Of a stretch of DNA of 64,000 nt, positions 62,728-64,000 are shown piece by piece. The DNA lies in assembly GCF_032598905.1 (NCBI RefSeq), contig NZ_CP122458.1, positions 8,023,001 through 8,087,000 on the forward strand, in the 5' to 3' direction. The translations under genes and the position numbers were made by a program. The notes beneath the pieces were generated by a model. The model saw only the letters and a program-made list of their open reading frames with translations. It ran no database searches and was not told where the DNA came from. How positions within the stretch are numbered: position 1 is the first letter of the stretch; every line of letters begins with the position of its first letter. The DNA comes from Streptomyces sp. 11x1. GTDB lineage: Bacteria; Actinomycetota; Actinomycetes; Streptomycetales; Streptomycetaceae.

Positions 62728-64000
62728 GTGTCAAAGCCGCCGTTCACGCACCTGCACGTCCACACCCAGTACTCGCTGCTGGACGGTGCCGCGCGGCTCA
62801 AGGACATGTTCGACGCGTGCAACGAGATGGGCATGACCCACATCGCCATGTCCGACCACGGCAACCTGCACGGGGCGTACGACTTCTTCCACTCCGCGAA
62901 GAAGGCCGGCGTCACCCCGATCATCGGCATCGAGGCGTACGTCGCCCCCGAGTCCCGCCGCAACAAGCGCAAGATCCAGTGGGGCCAGCCGCACCAGAAG
63001 CGGGACGATGTGTCCGGTTCGGGTGGTTACACGCACAAGACGATCTGGGCGGCGAACAAGACCGGTCTGCACAACCTCTTCAAGCTCTCCTCCGACGCGT
63101 ACGCCGAGGGCTGGTTGCAGAAGTGGCCCCGGATGGACAAGGAGACCATCTCCCAGTGGTCCGAGGGGCTCATCGCCTCCACCGGCTGCCCCTCCGGAGA
63201 GCTGCAGACCCGGCTGCGCCTCGGCCAGTTCGACGAGGCCCTGAAGTCCGCCGCCGAGTACCAGGACATCTTCGGCAAGGACCGGTACTTCCTGGAGCTG
63301 ATGGACCACGGCATCGAGATCGAGCACCGGGTCCGCGACGGCCTCCTGGAGATCGGCAAGAAACTCGGCATCCCTCCGTTGGTCACCAACGACTCGCACT
63401 ACACCTACGCGCACGAGGCGACCGCCCACGACGCGCTGCTGTGCATCCAGACCGGCAAGAACCTCTCCGACCCGGACCGCTTCAAGTTCGACGGCACCGG
63501 CTACTACCTGAAGTCCACGGACGAGATGTACGCCATCGACTCCTCGGACGCCTGGCAGGAGGGCTGCGCCAACACCCTGCTGGTCGCCGAGCAGATCGAC
63601 ACCACGGGCATGTTCGAGGCCCGGAACCTGATGCCGAAGTTCGACATCCCCGAGGGGTACACGGAGGTCAGCTGGTTCCGCGAGGAGACCATGCGCGGCA
63701 TGCACCGCCGCTTCCCGGACGGCATCCCGGACGACCGTATGAAGCAGGTCGAGTACGAGATGGACACCATCATCTCGATGGGCTTCCCGGGCTACTTCCT
63801 CGTGGTCGCCGACTTCATCATGTGGGCCAAGAAGCAGGGCATCGCGGTCGGCCCCGGCCGAGGCTCCGCGGCCGGCTCGATCGTCGCGTACGCCATGGGC
63901 ATCACCGACCTCGACCCGATCCCGCACGGTCTGATCTTCGAGCGGTTCCTCAACCCCGAGCGCATCTCCATGCCCGATGTCGACATCGACTTCGACGAGC
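62728..64000 (+). CDS. dnaE: DNA polymerase III alpha subunit DnaE, 5' part
   Basis: The replicative polymerase; 424 codons are in the window. N-terminal PHP domain: [19 protein letters not shown] (metal-binding HxH), [27 protein letters not shown], then [12 protein letters not shown] and [10 protein letters not shown]. The polymerase part begins with [30 protein letters not shown], and the last residues reach the catalytic Asp motif [12 protein letters not shown] 62728 follows CTGGAGG. The 214-bp gap to DUF2252 should hold its promoter; TAGACT at 62639-62644 is a possible -10. Confidence 0.98.
   Translation, partial: MSKPPFTHLHVHTQYSLLDGAARLKDMFDACNEMGMTHIAMSDHGNLHGAYDFFHSAKKAGVTPIIGIEAYVAPESRRNKRKIQWGQPHQKRDDVSGSGGYTHKTIWAANKTGLHNLFKLSSDAYAEGWLQKWPRMDKETISQWSEGLIASTGCPSGELQTRLRLGQFDEALKSAAEYQDIFGKDRYFLELMDHGIEIEHRVRDGLLEIGKKLGIPPLVTNDSHYTYAHEATAHDALLCIQTGKNLSDPDRFKFDGTGYYLKSTDEMYAIDSSDAWQEGCANTLLVAEQIDTTGMFEARNLMPKFDIPEGYTEVSWFREETMRGMHRRFPDGIPDDRMKQVEYEMDTIISMGFPGYFLVVADFIMWAKKQGIAVGPGRGSAAGSIVAYAMGITDLDPIPHGLIFERFLNPERISMPDVDIDFDE

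Overview
The window is a high-GC (roughly 70% or more) actinobacterial chromosome segment. Gene content and order point to Streptomyces: a division and cell-wall (dcw) cluster ending in sepF-yggT-divIVA, no ftsA, GTG/TTG starts, strong third-position G/C bias, an SAV_6107-type HEPN protein, a type-2 ileS behind a T-box, and dnaE downstream. Nearly every base belongs to a recognisable chromosomal gene. I see no rRNA, tRNA, CRISPR array, prophage or biosynthetic cluster.

Region 1 (1-9972), thiamine and one-carbon metabolism. A Ser/Thr kinase runs off the left edge. A TPP riboswitch drives thiO-thiS-thiG on the minus strand. On the plus strand are a small conserved protein, a ferredoxin-type reductase, an Rv2175c-like DNA-binding protein and thiE. 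Between thiE and metF lie three stacked mobile or repeat units: a 210-bp MITE-like element whose left TA is inside the thiE stop codon, an intact IS630-family element sharing the MITE's right-hand TA, and a roughly 100-bp inverted-repeat remnant. metF and a membrane protein with a Tyr/Gln/Gly-rich tail follow.

Region 2 (10010-24007), envelope and regulation. A phytoene-desaturase-like oxidoreductase is followed by a minus-strand operon of an unusual ABC ATPase, a YhgE/Pip membrane protein and a TetR regulator; a palindromic operator overlaps the predicted start site. Then come a HEPN protein, a methyltransferase, a DUF3040 protein, the MoxR-DUF58-transglutaminase operon with 4-bp overlaps, and a beta-carbonic anhydrase.

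Region 3 (24183-42528), the dcw cluster: rsmH, ftsL, ftsI, murE, murF, mraY, murD, ftsW, murG, ftsQ, ftsZ, pgeF, yggS, sepF, yggT, divIVA, closed by a strong terminator. It makes lipid II (MurE/F/D, MraY, MurG), polymerises and crosslinks it at the septum (FtsW, FtsI), and positions the septum and growing tip (FtsZ, SepF, FtsQ/L, DivIVA). ftsZ has its own promoter region with a perfect palindrome. mraZ, murC, ddl and ftsA are not present.

Region 4 (42698-64000), housekeeping and accessory genes: ileS with a T-box that appears to act on translation, a DksA/TraR zinc-finger protein with a histone-H1-like tail, lspA, rluD, a GNAT acetyltransferase, a cation/proton antiporter, an MscS channel, a dienelactone-hydrolase-like protein, a Tat-exported PhoD phosphatase, a large LuxR-family (LAL) regulator, a lipoprotein, a DsbA-like thiol protein with a membrane partner, a DUF2252 protein, and the 5' part of dnaE running off the right edge.

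I found no clearly new multi-gene system. The most rewarding observations are the nested TA-targeting insertions at thiE, the TetR/ABC/YhgE self-regulated module with its arginine Walker A, the ftsZ leader palindrome and the translational T-box.
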